From Alphaproteobacteria bacterium (GTDB taxonomy: Bacteria; Pseudomonadota; Alphaproteobacteria; Rhodobacterales; Rhodobacteraceae): 64,000 nt of DNA. Of the stretch, positions 35,476-44,501 are shown in pieces; the first letter of the stretch is position 1; the number at the start of each line of letters is the position of its first letter. The DNA lies in contig JASBSZ010000029.1 in NCBI GenBank assembly GCA_030148665.1, positions 62,001 to 126,000 of the forward strand, given 5' to 3'. The translations under genes were made by a program, and so were the position numbers. The notes under the pieces are model-generated. The model had not been told where the DNA came from. It saw nothing but the letters and a program-made list of their open reading frames with translations, and searched no databases.

Positions 35476-36672
35476 CTACAGAAAGCTGCGCCCGGCCGGC
35501 CCGAACGGCACCCCCAGATGCGCCGCGGCGCTGGCGCCCACATCGGCAAAGGCGCATAGCCCGATTTCGGCGGCCCCCGCACCCGCCACGATCACCGGCA
35601 CGCGTTCGCGCGTGTGATCGGTGCCGCGCCATGTCGGGTCATTGCCGTGATCGGCGGTAAAGATGGCAATATCGCCCTCGCCCAGACGCGACAGCAGTTC
35701 CGGCAGGCGGGCATCGAACCATTCCAGCGCGCGGGCATAGCCGGCCACATCGCGCTGGTGGCCGTAAAGCGTGTCGAATTCGACGAAATTGGCGAATACC
35801 AGATCGCCATCTTCGGCCTTGTCGCCGAACTCGACCAGGGCATCAAACAGCTTGTCATCGGGGCCCTTGACGTAATCGGTAATGCCGCGCCCCGAAAAGA
35901 TGTCGCGGATCTTGCCGATGCCGTGCACGTTGCGCCCGGCGCGCGCGACATGGTCGCACAGCGTGTCAAAGGGGGGCTCGATTGCATAGTCGCGCCGGTT
36001 TGCGGTGCGGGTGAACCCGGTTTCCGGGCTGCCGACAAAGGGGCGTGCAATGACGCGGCCGACGCGCATGGCGTGCAGCGTGGGGGCGAGATCCTCGCAC
36101 AGCTTCAGCAGGCGTCGCAGGCCGAAATGTTCTTCATGCGCCGCGATCTGGAACACGCTGTCGGCCGAGGTATAGCAGATCGGCCGCCCGGTCTTGATAT
36201 GCTCGGCCCCATGCTTTTCGATGATGGGGATGCCGGATGCGTGGCAGTTGCCCAGAATACCGTCAACGCCCGCCAGTTTGCATACCCGCGCCACCAGGTC
36301 TTCGGGGAAGGCGGGCACGGTATCGGGAAAGTAATGCCATTCCCACGGCACCGGCACGCCGGTCAGTTCCCAATGGCCCGAGGGGGTGTCCTTGCCTTTC
36401 GAGACCTCGGTTGCCGCCCCCCAGCGCCCCTTTGGCGCGGCGTCCAGCCCCGGTGTCTGGCAGCCGGTGGAAAGGCGCACGGCCGCACCAAGGCCAAGCG
36501 CATCCATGTTGGGCACATGCAACGGGCCGCTGCGGCCGTGGTCGGCCCGACCCTCGGCGCAGGCCTGGATGATATGGCCCAGCGTGTTGGCCCCCGCATC
36601 GCCAAAGGCGGCGGCATCCGGCGCTCCGCCACAGCCGACGGAATCCAGCACCACAAGAAAAACACGCCCCAT
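35476..36672 (-). CDS. deoB: Phosphopentomutase
   Basis: Interconverts (deoxy)ribose-1-phosphate and -5-phosphate, feeding sugar from nucleosides into central metabolism. Alkaline-phosphatase superfamily metalloenzyme of 398 residues. Metal-binding signatures are [14 protein letters not shown] at the N-terminus and [20 protein letters not shown] near the C-terminus, with [11 protein letters not shown] at the phosphorylated-Thr region. It starts one nucleotide after deoA ends. The open frame extends upstream to 37083 but that part is antisense-quality sequence within deoA. Confidence 0.96.
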   Translation of the reverse strand: MGRVFLVVLDSVGCGGAPDAAAFGDAGANTLGHIIQACAEGRADHGRSGPLHVPNMDALGLGAAVRLSTGCQTPGLDAAPKGRWGAATEVSKGKDTPSGHWELTGVPVPWEWHYFPDTVPAFPEDLVARVCKLAGVDGILGNCHASGIPIIEKHGAEHIKTGRPICYTSADSVFQIAAHEEHFGLRRLLKLCEDLAPTLHAMRVGRVIARPFVGSPETGFTRTANRRDYAIEPPFDTLCDHVARAGRNVHGIGKIRDIFSGRGITDYVKGPDDKLFDALVEFGDKAEDGDLVFANFVEFDTLYGHQRDVAGYARALEWFDARLPELLSRLGEGDIAIFTADHGNDPTWRGTDHTRERVPVIVAGAGAAEIGLCAFADVGASAAAHLGVPFGPAGRSFL

Positions 36673-36673
36673 T

Positions 36674-37981
36674 TCAGCCGATCCTTTTTCTGATGAGGGG
36701 TGGTTCTTCCACCACCTCGCTGCCAAATGTATAGGCGTCCAGCACCGCCTGTCTGGCGGCCTCCAGCGCGTCACTGTCCGCCGCATGCACCAGCGCAACC
36801 GGATCGCCCGCCGAAAGATGCGTGCCGATCCCGGCCATGTGTTGCAGGCCAACACGGTAATCCAGCGCATCATTCTGTTTCTGTCGCCCGCCGCCAAGGC
36901 CGACCACCGCCATGCCCAGCGCGCGTGTGTCGATGGCCTGCACGAAACCGTCGGATGGGGCGCGAACCTCGCCCACCACGGGGGCGCGGGGCAGGATGTT
37001 TTCAGCCCTCTCGACAAGGTCGGCAGGCCCGCCAAGGGCCGCCACCATGCGGCCGAAACACTCGGCCGCAGCGCCGCTTTCAAAGGCCGCGGCGATCATT
37101 GCCTGGCCCTCGGCCGCGCGCTCGCACAGCCCGCCCAGTTCCAGCAGCAACCCGCCAAGGGCGATGGTCACGTCCCACAGGCGGCTGTCAACCGCGTCGC
37201 CGCGCAGGAACTGCACCGCGTTCAGCACCTCGAGCGCATTGCCGGCCGCACTTGCCAGCGGTTCCGACATGTCGGTGATCAGCGCCGCCGTCCGGCACCC
37301 GGCGCCGGTCGCAACCGATACCAGCGATTGCGCCAGCGCCTCGGCATCTTCGTCTGCCGCCATGAAGGCGCCCGAGCCGCATTTGACATCCAGCACCAGC
37401 CCCTCAAGCCCCGCCGCCAGCTTTTTCGACAGGATCGAGGCGGTAATCAGGTCGATGCTTTCGACCGTGGCGGTGACGTCGCGCACCGCATAGAGGCGCT
37501 TGTCGGCGGGCGCGATATCGCCCGAGGCCCCGACAATGGCGCAGCCGATGGTTTCGGTGATGCGGCGCATCTCGTCCACCTCGACCTCGGTTCGGTAGCC
37601 GGGGATCGCGTCCAGCTTGTCCAGCGTGCCGCCCGTATGGCCCAACCCGCGGCCCGAGATCATCGGCACATAGGCCCCACAAACCGCCAGCGCCGGCGCC
37701 AGCATCAGAGAGACATTGTCACCCACCCCGCCGGTCGAATGTTTGTCCAGCACCGGGCCGGGCAGATCCCATTTCTGTACCTGTCCGCTGTCGCGCATGG
37801 CGCAGGTCAGGGCGACACGTTCATCCCTGCTCATGCCGTTCAGCAGCACCGCCATGGCGAATGCGCCGGCCTGCGCGTCGGTCACGGTGCCGTCGGCCAG
37901 GCCACGGGCGAACCAGGCGATCTGGTCATCCGTCAGGGTACGGCGGTCGCGCTTGGCGGCGATGATGCTGCGGGCGTCCAT
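36674..37981 (-). CDS. deoA: Thymidine phosphorylase
   Basis: Phosphorolysis of thymidine and deoxyuridine to base and deoxyribose-1-phosphate. The family signature [20 protein letters not shown] is present, preceded by [18 protein letters not shown] (phosphate/substrate site). 435 residues from ATG 37981, close to the E. coli enzyme. A GTG at 37996 overlaps the cdd stop and would add five residues; ATG 37981 is preferred because [12 protein letters not shown] aligns with normal starts. Translationally coupled to cdd in either case. Confidence 0.95.
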   Translation of the reverse strand: MDARSIIAAKRDRRTLTDDQIAWFARGLADGTVTDAQAGAFAMAVLLNGMSRDERVALTCAMRDSGQVQKWDLPGPVLDKHSTGGVGDNVSLMLAPALAVCGAYVPMISGRGLGHTGGTLDKLDAIPGYRTEVEVDEMRRITETIGCAIVGASGDIAPADKRLYAVRDVTATVESIDLITASILSKKLAAGLEGLVLDVKCGSGAFMAADEDAEALAQSLVSVATGAGCRTAALITDMSEPLASAAGNALEVLNAVQFLRGDAVDSRLWDVTIALGGLLLELGGLCERAAEGQAMIAAAFESGAAAECFGRMVAALGGPADLVERAENILPRAPVVGEVRAPSDGFVQAIDTRALGMAVVGLGGGRQKQNDALDYRVGLQHMAGIGTHLSAGDPVALVHAADSDALEAARQAVLDAYTFGSEVVEEPPLIRKRIG

Positions 37982-37992
37982 CTCAGCCCCCG

Positions 37993-38385
37993 TCACCCGT
38001 GCCCCAGATGGGCGGTGGAAAAGGCACCGGGCAGCAGCTCGGCCACCGTCATGCGGGCAAGCTCGCCTTGCAGGCCGGCCATGATGACGGGGGTGTCGGG
38101 GCGCGCGAATTCGGCCAGCTTTTGCCGGCAGCCGCCGCAGGGTGTGATCGGCACCGGGCTGTCGGCAACCACAATGACCTCGGCAATCTCGCGCGCACCG
38201 GCGGCGATCATGGCGGCAATGGCGCCGGCCTCGGCACAGGTGCCCTCGGGGTAGGCGACGTTCTCGACATTGCAGCCGGTAAAGATCTGCCCGTCAGCCG
38301 CGCGAATGGCCGCCCCCACCTTGAAGTCGGAATAGGGCGCATGGGCGTTTTCGCGCACGTCTCGCGCCGCCTTGAAAAGATCCAT
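37993..38385 (-). CDS. cdd: Cytidine deaminase
   Basis: Deaminates cytidine and deoxycytidine to (deoxy)uridine. The 130-residue, tetrameric-type enzyme has the zinc site CAE (in NVENVAYPEGTCAEAGAIAAM) and PCGGCRQKLAEF, plus the FKVGAAIRA substrate strand. AGAAGGAGG lies just before ATG 38385; a frame start at 38406 lacks this. First gene of the cdd-deoA-deoB-upp block, so uracil produced from cytidine can be salvaged by Upp. Confidence 0.95.
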   Translation of the reverse strand: MDLFKAARDVRENAHAPYSDFKVGAAIRAADGQIFTGCNVENVAYPEGTCAEAGAIAAMIAAGAREIAEVIVVADSPVPITPCGGCRQKLAEFARPDTPVIMAGLQGELARMTVAELLPGAFSTAHLGHG

Positions 38386-38454
38386 CGAAACCCTCCTTCT
38401 GCCCATGGGGAAAACCGCAGTTTGTGGGCAAAGCTAGGCTGATGCAAGGGGCGA

Positions 38455-39216
38455 TCAGCCGTCCAGAAACGCCTGCACCGCCGAGACAAAGGCGCGCGGC
38501 TGTTCGGCATGCAGCCAGTGGCCGGCATCGGGAATTTCCACAAATTGCGCGTTGGGAAAAAGTTCAAGGATGCGTGGGTGATATTCCGGCCGGACGTAAT
38601 CGGAATTTTGCCCCGTCACGAACAGGGTCGGCCCGTCAAAGCGTCCGCCAATTTCGGGAAAGCCGGTGATGCGGCCCATCTCGGCATCCAGCACATCAAG
38701 ATTCAGCCGCCAGCGCGGGGGCGAGGATTTCAGATCGAGGCTTTGCAACAGAAAGGCGCGCGTGGCGTCATCGGCAACCCACGCGCGCAGCTGTTCATCG
38801 GCATCGCGCCGCGTCGAGACCGCCGACAGATCGACCGCGCGCATGGCCTGAATGAGATGTGACAGCGTATGCCCATAGGCAACCGGGGCGATATCGGCCA
38901 CGATCAGGTGATCGACCGCCTCGGGCCGCGTCAGGGCCAGCACCATCGCCGCCTTGCCGCCCATGGAATGGCCAAGCAGATCGGCCCGCCCCCCCGCGGC
39001 CCGGATGACACCCGACAGATCGGCGGCCATGTCCGCATAGGACTGGCTGTCAAACCAGGGGCTGGTGCCGTGGTTGCGCATGTCAACGGCGATGAGGGGG
39101 CGGCTTTCGGACAGGCGGCGCGAGATGGCGCCCCAGTTGCGGGCCGATCCGAACAACCCGTGGGCAATCACCAGCGGCTGCCCGCTGTCGGGGCCGTATC
39201 TGACGCTGTGCAGCAT
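38455..39216 (-). CDS. Alpha/beta-hydrolase, YbfF-type esterase
   Basis: A 253-residue alpha/beta-hydrolase. Oxyanion loop IAHGLFGSARNWG, nucleophile elbow LLGHSMGGKAAM (Ser), acid region near FVTGQNSDYV and catalytic His in IPDAGHWLHAEQP. The HGLFGSARNW start resembles E. coli YbfF, an acyl-CoA thioesterase or esterase. Upstream of cdd by about 70 bp, so possibly in the same transcript, but with no obvious part in nucleoside salvage. Substrate unknown. Confidence 0.85.
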   Translation of the reverse strand: MLHSVRYGPDSGQPLVIAHGLFGSARNWGAISRRLSESRPLIAVDMRNHGTSPWFDSQSYADMAADLSGVIRAAGGRADLLGHSMGGKAAMVLALTRPEAVDHLIVADIAPVAYGHTLSHLIQAMRAVDLSAVSTRRDADEQLRAWVADDATRAFLLQSLDLKSSPPRWRLNLDVLDAEMGRITGFPEIGGRFDGPTLFVTGQNSDYVRPEYHPRILELFPNAQFVEIPDAGHWLHAEQPRAFVSAVQAFLDG

Positions 39217-39349
39217 TTCCTTGTCCTTTCCCGAGGGGTGGTTTCACAGGATAGTGACGATCCCGTGAATTTACTGCAAGCCCATTGCAATCCGATCAGC
39301 TGCTCTCCAGATAGGCGTATTAGAAATCTCTGATAAAGGAGCCAGTCAG

Positions 39350-39748
39350 ATGGAATTGAGCATTGATATCACCCTCAAGGGCGAAATGGACGAAGTCATC
39401 GAAAAGGTCACTGCCGCGTTGAAGGAACAGGGTTTCGGCATCCTGACCCGCATCGACGTGGACAAGACCCTGAAAACCAAGATCGGTGCGGATTTCCGCC
39501 CCTATGTGATCCTTGGTGCGTGCAACCCGAATCTTGCCCATCAGGCATTGCAGGCACGCCCCGATATCGGCCTGCTGCTGCCGTGCAACGTGGTGGTCGA
39601 GCAGGTGAACGAAGGCGAATGTCAGGTACACTTCATCGACCCGGCTCAGATGATGGGCTTTGGCGATCTGGGTCAGGACGAGACCCTGAAACGTGTCGGC
39701 GGCGAGGCGGCCGGCAAGATCCGCGTGGCGGCCGAATCGCTGTCCTGA
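39350..39748 (+). CDS. DUF302-domain protein
   Basis: A 132-residue soluble protein of the DUF302 family: opening KGEMDEVIEKVTAALKEQGFGILTRIDV, then LGACNPNLAHQALQARPDIGLLLPCNVVV, a conserved Cys pair, and the closing GEAAGKIRVAA. DUF302 folds as a two-layer alpha/beta unit; its role is unknown. AAAGGAG lies before the ATG. Transcribed alone; a hairpin at 39792-39822 follows. Confidence 0.88.
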   Translation: MELSIDITLKGEMDEVIEKVTAALKEQGFGILTRIDVDKTLKTKIGADFRPYVILGACNPNLAHQALQARPDIGLLLPCNVVVEQVNEGECQVHFIDPAQMMGFGDLGQDETLKRVGGEAAGKIRVAAESLS

Positions 39749-39791
39749 GGGCGGAAATACTGCTGAAAACATCCCCCTGCTATGGGGGGTT

Positions 39792-39822
39792 GGCGACCGG
39801 TCACCTTGCTTGATCGGTCGCC
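39792..39822 (+). terminator. Perfect 8-bp stem-loop after the DUF302 gene
   Basis: GGCGACCG (39792-39799) and CGGTCGCC (39815-39822) are exact complements around 15 nt, followed by TTGCGCGTTTTA. Probably ends DUF302 transcription. Confidence 0.5.
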
Positions 39823-39835
39823 TTGCGCGTTTTAT

Positions 39836-39853
39836 ACTCCCTCGTCAGGGAGT
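39836..39853 (+). promoter_or_regulatory. Hairpin sequestering the Shine-Dalgarno of the next gene
   Basis: ACTCCCT and AGGGAGT pair perfectly around CGTC. The 3' arm contains the GGGAG ribosome site, six nucleotides before ATG 39859, so initiation would need this hairpin to open. Confidence 0.45.
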
Positions 39854-39858
39854 GTTAC

Positions 39859-40257
39859 ATGGACAGGATTTCACCAGGCGTTGCCACAAGGCAGGTCGAG
39901 GATCTGCTGGTCGAGAAATTTTCGGCCAAGGGGCGGAATCTGAACGAGAAACTCCGCAGCGCCGGACGCCGCCTGCCGCGCAGGATCAAGAACCACGCCC
40001 GATATCTGGCCGAGGTCGAGGCCCGGCGCCAGAACCCCAGACATGCGCATGAATATGATGCAAGAAAGGTGGGCGAGGCGTGGAAACAATGTGTCTCGCA
40101 TCTGGAAAAGATCGACCGGCGCAGCCTGGCGTCGTATCGGCGTCTCGGCTGGCTGACCGGTACGCTGGTCAACATGTTCCTGCTGGCGCTGCTGTTTGCC
40201 CTGGTCATGCACAAGGTCGGCCTGGCCGGGGTGGCGGGGCGTCATATCGGGCTGTAA
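39859..40257 (+). CDS. Unknown small protein with one C-terminal membrane helix
   Basis: A 132-residue protein I do not recognise. Residues 1-100 are strongly basic and helical (RRLPRRIKNHARYLAEVEARRQ); residues about 105-125 form a single membrane helix (TGTLVNMFLLALLFALVMHKV). This is the layout of a tail-anchored inner-membrane protein with a cytoplasmic basic domain. GGGAG precedes ATG 39859, inside a hairpin. Its end overlaps a convergent 59-residue membrane protein by 16 nt. Function unknown. Confidence 0.65.
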   Translation: MDRISPGVATRQVEDLLVEKFSAKGRNLNEKLRSAGRRLPRRIKNHARYLAEVEARRQNPRHAHEYDARKVGEAWKQCVSHLEKIDRRSLASYRRLGWLTGTLVNMFLLALLFALVMHKVGLAGVAGRHIGL

Positions 40258-40421
40258 CGGATCACCAGCCAGATCAGCAGACCGCAGAACAGCGACAGCC
40301 AGACAACGTAATTCGTGATGTTGTGCAGCAGGCGCCGTTCCTCGGTGCCCAGGCGGGGAAAGAACGATACCATCCTGCGGCCTGGCCACAGGAGAATGTC
40401 AAGAAATCTCTGCCACATCAT
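40242..40421 (-). CDS. Small membrane protein of 59 residues, unknown
   Basis: Read directly from the sequence: a basic N-terminal half (MMWQRFLDILLWPGRRMVSF, then FPRLGTEERRLLHNITNY) followed by one membrane helix (VVWLSLFCGLLIWLVIRY) and a short tail SPI. GAGG lies 8 nt before the ATG at 40421. The convergent overlap with the 132-residue tail-anchored protein (16 nt) and the similar layout (basic domain, then helix) hint at a functional pair. Third-position GC is high, as in real genes here. No family recognised. Confidence 0.6.
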   Translation of the reverse strand: MMWQRFLDILLWPGRRMVSFFPRLGTEERRLLHNITNYVVWLSLFCGLLIWLVIRYSPI

Positions 40422-40677
40422 TCATGCTTCCTCATGCTGTCCGAGATCGGGCGGTTGCCACAGGCATAGCCCCATGTCGGGCAATCTGCCAGAGGGGCAC
40501 GGCTGCTCTGGACCTTGTGACGGCGCTTGGATATAAGCGCGGCCATGGGACAGTCATTTGCGATCACCATTCGAATTACCGACCCGGCGCTCAGCCTCTG
40601 AGTTGCCGGGTAAAGGCGTTCGAGTGAAGCACGCCGACCTTGCCAGATTTCCCCACATTCCTACGGAGCCGCCGATC

Positions 40678-42594
40678 ATGTGCGCCGACACCCCCGACTA
40701 CAAAGACACCCTCAACCTGCCCGAAACCGATTTCCCCATGCGCGCCGGCCTGCCCAGGCGCGAGCCCGAATGGCTGGCCCGGTGGGAGCGCATCGGCATC
40801 TATGACCGGCTGCGCGAAAAAGAGGGGCGCGAAAGTTTCGTACTGCATGACGGCCCGCCCTATGCCAACGGGCATCTGCATATCGGCCATGCCCTGAACA
40901 AGGTGCTGAAAGACATGGTCGTGCGCAGCCAGCAGATGATGGGCCGCGACAGCCGCTATGTGCCCGGCTGGGATTGCCACGGCCTGCCGATCGAATGGAA
41001 GATCGAGGAACAATACCGCGCCAGAGGCAAGAACAAGGACGAGGTGCCCATCAACGAGCTGCGCGCCGAATGCCGCAAATTCGCGTCCCATTGGGTCGAT
41101 ATCCAGCGCGAGGAATTCAAGCGCCTGGGCGTCACCGGCAAGTGGGACGACCCCTATCTGACCATGGACTATCACGCCGAGGCGGTGATCGCGGGCGAGT
41201 TCATGAAATTCGTGATGAACGGCTCGCTTTACCGCGGATCGAAACCCGTGATGTGGTCGCCGGTCGAAAAGACCGCGCTGGCCGAGGCCGAGGTCGAGTA
41301 TCACGACCACAAGAGCCACACGATCTGGGTGAAGTTTCCCTTTGCCAATGCCAGCGGCGATCTGGCGGGGGCCAGCGTCGTGATCTGGACGACAACCCCC
41401 TGGACGATCCCGTCGAACAAGGCGGTGGCCTATAATCCGACCATTGCCTACGGCCTGTACAAGGTCGAGGAAACGCAGGAAGAAAGCTGGACAAAGCCTG
41501 ACGATCTGTTCGTACTGGCCGATGCGCTGGCCGAGGATGCGCTGGAAAAATCCCGCGTCACCCGTTTCACCCGCCTGCGCGATGTCAGCACGGACGAGCT
41601 GGACGGGCTGACCTGCAAACACCCCTTTGCCGGCATGGAGGGCGCAGACGGTTTCTGGGACTACGACGTTCCCATGATCGACGGCGATCACGTTACCGAC
41701 GATGCTGGCACGGGCTTTGTCCATACCGCGCCCAGCCACGGGGCCGACGACTACGAGGCCTTCATCAAGCGCGGCTGGGCCGACCGGTTGACCCATCACG
41801 TCGGCGAGGAAAGTGAATTTCTGGACCATGTGCCATTTTTTGCCGGGCTGCGCGTGTTCGACCGCAAGGGGAAAGAGGGCAAGGCAAACACGGCCGTGAT
41901 CGACAAGCTGGTCGAATCGGGCGCGCTGATTGCGCGCGGGCGCATCACCCACAGCTATCCGCATAGCTGGCGGTCCAAGGCGCCGGTGATCTATCGCAAC
42001 ACGCCGCAATGGTTTGCCGCCATCGACAAGCCGCTCGACGACGGCATGAACGACTATGGCGACACCATCCGCGAACGCGCCCTGCGCTCGATCGACGAGC
42101 TGGTGACATGGACGCCGCCCAGCGGGCGTAACCGCATCCATTCGATGGTCGAGAACCGCCCCGACTGGGTGCTGTCACGCCAGCGCGCCTGGGGCGTGCC
42201 GCTGACATGCTTTATCAAGGAAAAGGGCCAGGGCGAGATCGAGATCCTGCGCGACGAGCGCGTAAATGCCCGCATCATCGAGGCCTTTGACGCCGAGGGC
42301 GCCGACGCCTGGTATGCCGAGGGGGCCAAGGAACGTTTCCTTGGCGGCCTGCAGGACCCGGACGACTGGGAAAAGGTCGATGACATTCTGGACGTGTGGT
42401 TCGATTCCGGCTCGACCCACGCATTCGTGCTGCGCGACCGTCCCGACGGCACGCCGGACGGCACTGCCGATCTGTATCTGGAAGGCACCGACCAGCATCG
42501 CGGATGGTTCCATTCCAGCCTGTTGCAGGCCTGCGGCACCAAGGGCCGCGCCCCCTATCGCGGGGTGCTGACCCACGGCTTCACGCTGGACTAA
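40678..42594 (+). CDS. ileS: Isoleucyl-tRNA synthetase, N-terminal two thirds, ending at an in-frame TAA
   Basis: Class I aminoacyl-tRNA synthetase charging tRNA-Ile. This part, 638 residues, holds the Rossmann-fold HIGH motif ([19 protein letters not shown]), the CP1 editing domain (about 190-400, with [12 protein letters not shown]-type segment) and [14 protein letters not shown]. Translation stops at TAA 42592-42594, exactly where intact enzymes read GFTLDEKG or similar; GAA to TAA is one base. The rest of the enzyme continues in the same frame at 42601. ATG 40678 has GGAG 10 nt upstream. Whether this is a real nonsense mutation, a sequence error or a split enzyme cannot be told from one sequence. 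Confidence 0.9.
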   Translation: MCADTPDYKDTLNLPETDFPMRAGLPRREPEWLARWERIGIYDRLREKEGRESFVLHDGPPYANGHLHIGHALNKVLKDMVVRSQQMMGRDSRYVPGWDCHGLPIEWKIEEQYRARGKNKDEVPINELRAECRKFASHWVDIQREEFKRLGVTGKWDDPYLTMDYHAEAVIAGEFMKFVMNGSLYRGSKPVMWSPVEKTALAEAEVEYHDHKSHTIWVKFPFANASGDLAGASVVIWTTTPWTIPSNKAVAYNPTIAYGLYKVEETQEESWTKPDDLFVLADALAEDALEKSRVTRFTRLRDVSTDELDGLTCKHPFAGMEGADGFWDYDVPMIDGDHVTDDAGTGFVHTAPSHGADDYEAFIKRGWADRLTHHVGEESEFLDHVPFFAGLRVFDRKGKEGKANTAVIDKLVESGALIARGRITHSYPHSWRSKAPVIYRNTPQWFAAIDKPLDDGMNDYGDTIRERALRSIDELVTWTPPSGRNRIHSMVENRPDWVLSRQRAWGVPLTCFIKEKGQGEIEILRDERVNARIIEAFDAEGADAWYAEGAKERFLGGLQDPDDWEKVDDILDVWFDSGSTHAFVLRDRPDGTPDGTADLYLEGTDQHRGWFHSSLLQACGTKGRAPYRGVLTHGFTLD

Positions 42595-42600
42595 AAGGGC

Positions 42601-43578
42601 ATGAAGATGTCCAAGTCGCTGGGCAACACGGTCGCGCCCGAGCAGATCATCAAGCAATACGGCGCCGACATCCTGCGCCTGTGGGTGGCGCAATCGGATT
42701 ACACCGCCGATCTGCGCATCGGCCCCGAGATCCTGAAAAACGTCGCCGACAGCTATCGCCGGCTGCGCAACACCATGCGTTTCATGCTGGGCAACCTCGC
42801 CGGCTGGGACGATGGCGAACGTGTGAACCCCGCCGACATGCCCGAGCTGGAACGCTGGGTGCTGCATCGGCTGGCCGAACTGGATCATGTGGTGCGCAAG
42901 GGCTATGGGGCCTATGATTTCCAGGGCGTGTTTCAGGCGCTGTTCCAGTTCTGCACCGTCGATCTGTCAAGTTTCTACTTCGATATCCGCAAGGATTCGC
43001 TGTATTGCGACAGCCGCGACGACCTGACCCGCCGTGCCGCGCGCACGGTGCTGGACATCCTGTTCCACCGCCTGACGACTTGGCTGGCCCCGATCCTGGT
43101 GTTCACCATGGAAGACGTCTGGCTGACCCGTTTCCCGGGCGAGGACAGCTCGGTCCATCTGGTCGATTTCCCCGAAACCCCTGCCGACTGGCTGGATGAA
43201 CCGCTGGCCGCGAAATGGGCCGAGGTGCGGCACGTGCGGCGCGTGGTGACGGCCGCGCTCGAGGTGCAGCGCCGTGACAAGGTGATCGGTGCCTCGCTGG
43301 AGGCCGCCCCCATCGTGCATGTGCGTGACGCAAACGCGCTGGAAACCCTGAAATCGGTGCCCTTTGCCGATATCTGCATCACCTCCGACGTGGTGCTGTC
43401 GGGCGACCCGATCCCGGCCGAGGCCTTTCGCCTGCCCGAAACCGAAGGCGTGGGCGTGGTCTTTGAAAAGGCCCAGGGCGAGAAATGTCAGCGCTGCTGG
43501 AAGATCCTGCCCGACGTGGGCACGCATCAGCATTCGGGCGTCTGCGGGCGCTGTGACAGGGTGCTTCAGGACACCTGA
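42601..43578 (+). CDS. ileS: Isoleucyl-tRNA synthetase, C-terminal third, beginning just before KMSKS
   Basis: In the same frame as the preceding part, separated only by TAA and two codons. From ATG 42601 it contains the ATP-binding KMSKSLGN motif, the anticodon-binding helical domain, and the C-terminal zinc site [12 protein letters not shown]...CGRCDRVL, 325 residues in all. AAAAGGGC just before the ATG could act as a weak ribosome site for re-initiation. The two parts together give 966 codons, normal for IleRS. Its last 13 nt overlap convergent truA. Confidence 0.85.
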   Translation: MKMSKSLGNTVAPEQIIKQYGADILRLWVAQSDYTADLRIGPEILKNVADSYRRLRNTMRFMLGNLAGWDDGERVNPADMPELERWVLHRLAELDHVVRKGYGAYDFQGVFQALFQFCTVDLSSFYFDIRKDSLYCDSRDDLTRRAARTVLDILFHRLTTWLAPILVFTMEDVWLTRFPGEDSSVHLVDFPETPADWLDEPLAAKWAEVRHVRRVVTAALEVQRRDKVIGASLEAAPIVHVRDANALETLKSVPFADICITSDVVLSGDPIPAEAFRLPETEGVGVVFEKAQGEKCQRCWKILPDVGTHQHSGVCGRCDRVLQDT

Positions 43579-44342
43579 TCAAAGGGGTCGGTGGCATAGC
43601 CGACCCCGATCAGATACAGCCCCTGCGGGGGTGCGACTGGCCCGCAGGCGGTGCGGTCAGCCGCCTCGAGCGCGCGCTTCACGTCATCGGGCGACCACGC
43701 CCCGGCGCCGACACGTTCCAGCGTGCCGACGATGCTGCGCACCTGATTGTGCAGGAATGACCGGGCGCGCAGGTGAAAGCGGATCTCGTATCCATGCGGT
43801 ACCTGCCGCGAAGCAATCTCAAGCTGATCCAGCGTCTTGACCGGGGATTTCGCCTGACATTGCGCGGCGCGGAAGGTTGTGAAATCGTGGCGGCCCAGCA
43901 GATGGCCTGCGGCCTGTTTCATGGCCGCGACATCGAGGTTGCGCTGAACCTGCCACACGCGGTTCCGATCGAGGCAGGCGGGCGCGCGACGGCACAGGAT
44001 GCGAAACAGATAGCGTCGCTCGATCGCCGAAAAGCGCGCGCTGAAATCATCATCGACGCGGACGGCCTGCAGGATGGCTATCGGATGAGGCCGGAGATGG
44101 TAATTCAGCGCCTCGGACAGGCGGAACGGATCCCATTCGCGCGCAAGGTCGCAATGCGCCACCTGTGCGGATGCGTGAACGCCCGTGTCGGTGCGCCCGG
44201 CCGCGATGATCGAGGGCATGTCGGGTTCGAGCCGACGCAGGGCCTCTTCGATGGTTTGCTGGACGCTGGGCAGATCCTTTTGCCGCTGCCAGCCGCAAAA
44301 CGGGGTGCCAACATATTCGATTTTCAGCGCATATCTGGGCAT
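43566..44342 (-). CDS. truA: tRNA pseudouridine(38-40) synthase
   Basis: Converts uridines 38-40 in the anticodon stem-loop of tRNAs to pseudouridine. The catalytic Asp is in the signature [17 protein letters not shown]; other landmarks are [12 protein letters not shown] at the start and [19 protein letters not shown]. 258 residues, normal length. Convergent with ileS, overlapping by 13 nt. Confidence 0.96.
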   Translation of the reverse strand: MPRYALKIEYVGTPFCGWQRQKDLPSVQQTIEEALRRLEPDMPSIIAAGRTDTGVHASAQVAHCDLAREWDPFRLSEALNYHLRPHPIAILQAVRVDDDFSARFSAIERRYLFRILCRRAPACLDRNRVWQVQRNLDVAAMKQAAGHLLGRHDFTTFRAAQCQAKSPVKTLDQLEIASRQVPHGYEIRFHLRARSFLHNQVRSIVGTLERVGAGAWSPDDVKRALEAADRTACGPVAPPQGLYLIGVGYATDPFDQVS

Positions 44343-44411
44343 GGCGGGGGATTAGCGGGTAATCACTGGGCTGCCAATACCCGTTGCGACAGCTGAACCC
44401 GTGGGAAATGA

Positions 44412-44432
44412 GTATTTTTGCAAAGAAGAAGG
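44412..44432 (+). repeat. Second copy of the short interspersed element core
   Basis: GTATTTTTGCAAAGAAGAAGG differs at two positions from 17638-17658. It lies upstream of the ycjX-like gene; here the GC hairpin half is absent. Confidence 0.45.
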
Positions 44433-44501
44433 CCCGGCATGGTTTCTTTTCGGGCTGGCGGCCTTATCTTTCATGGCAGAGAAACATGAAAGGCCGCATT
44501 C

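Noticed and set aside
40422-40677. tRNA or T-box leader ahead of ileS
   Set aside because: I looked for a cloverleaf and a T-box sequence and saw neither; T-boxes are also not expected in Proteobacteria.
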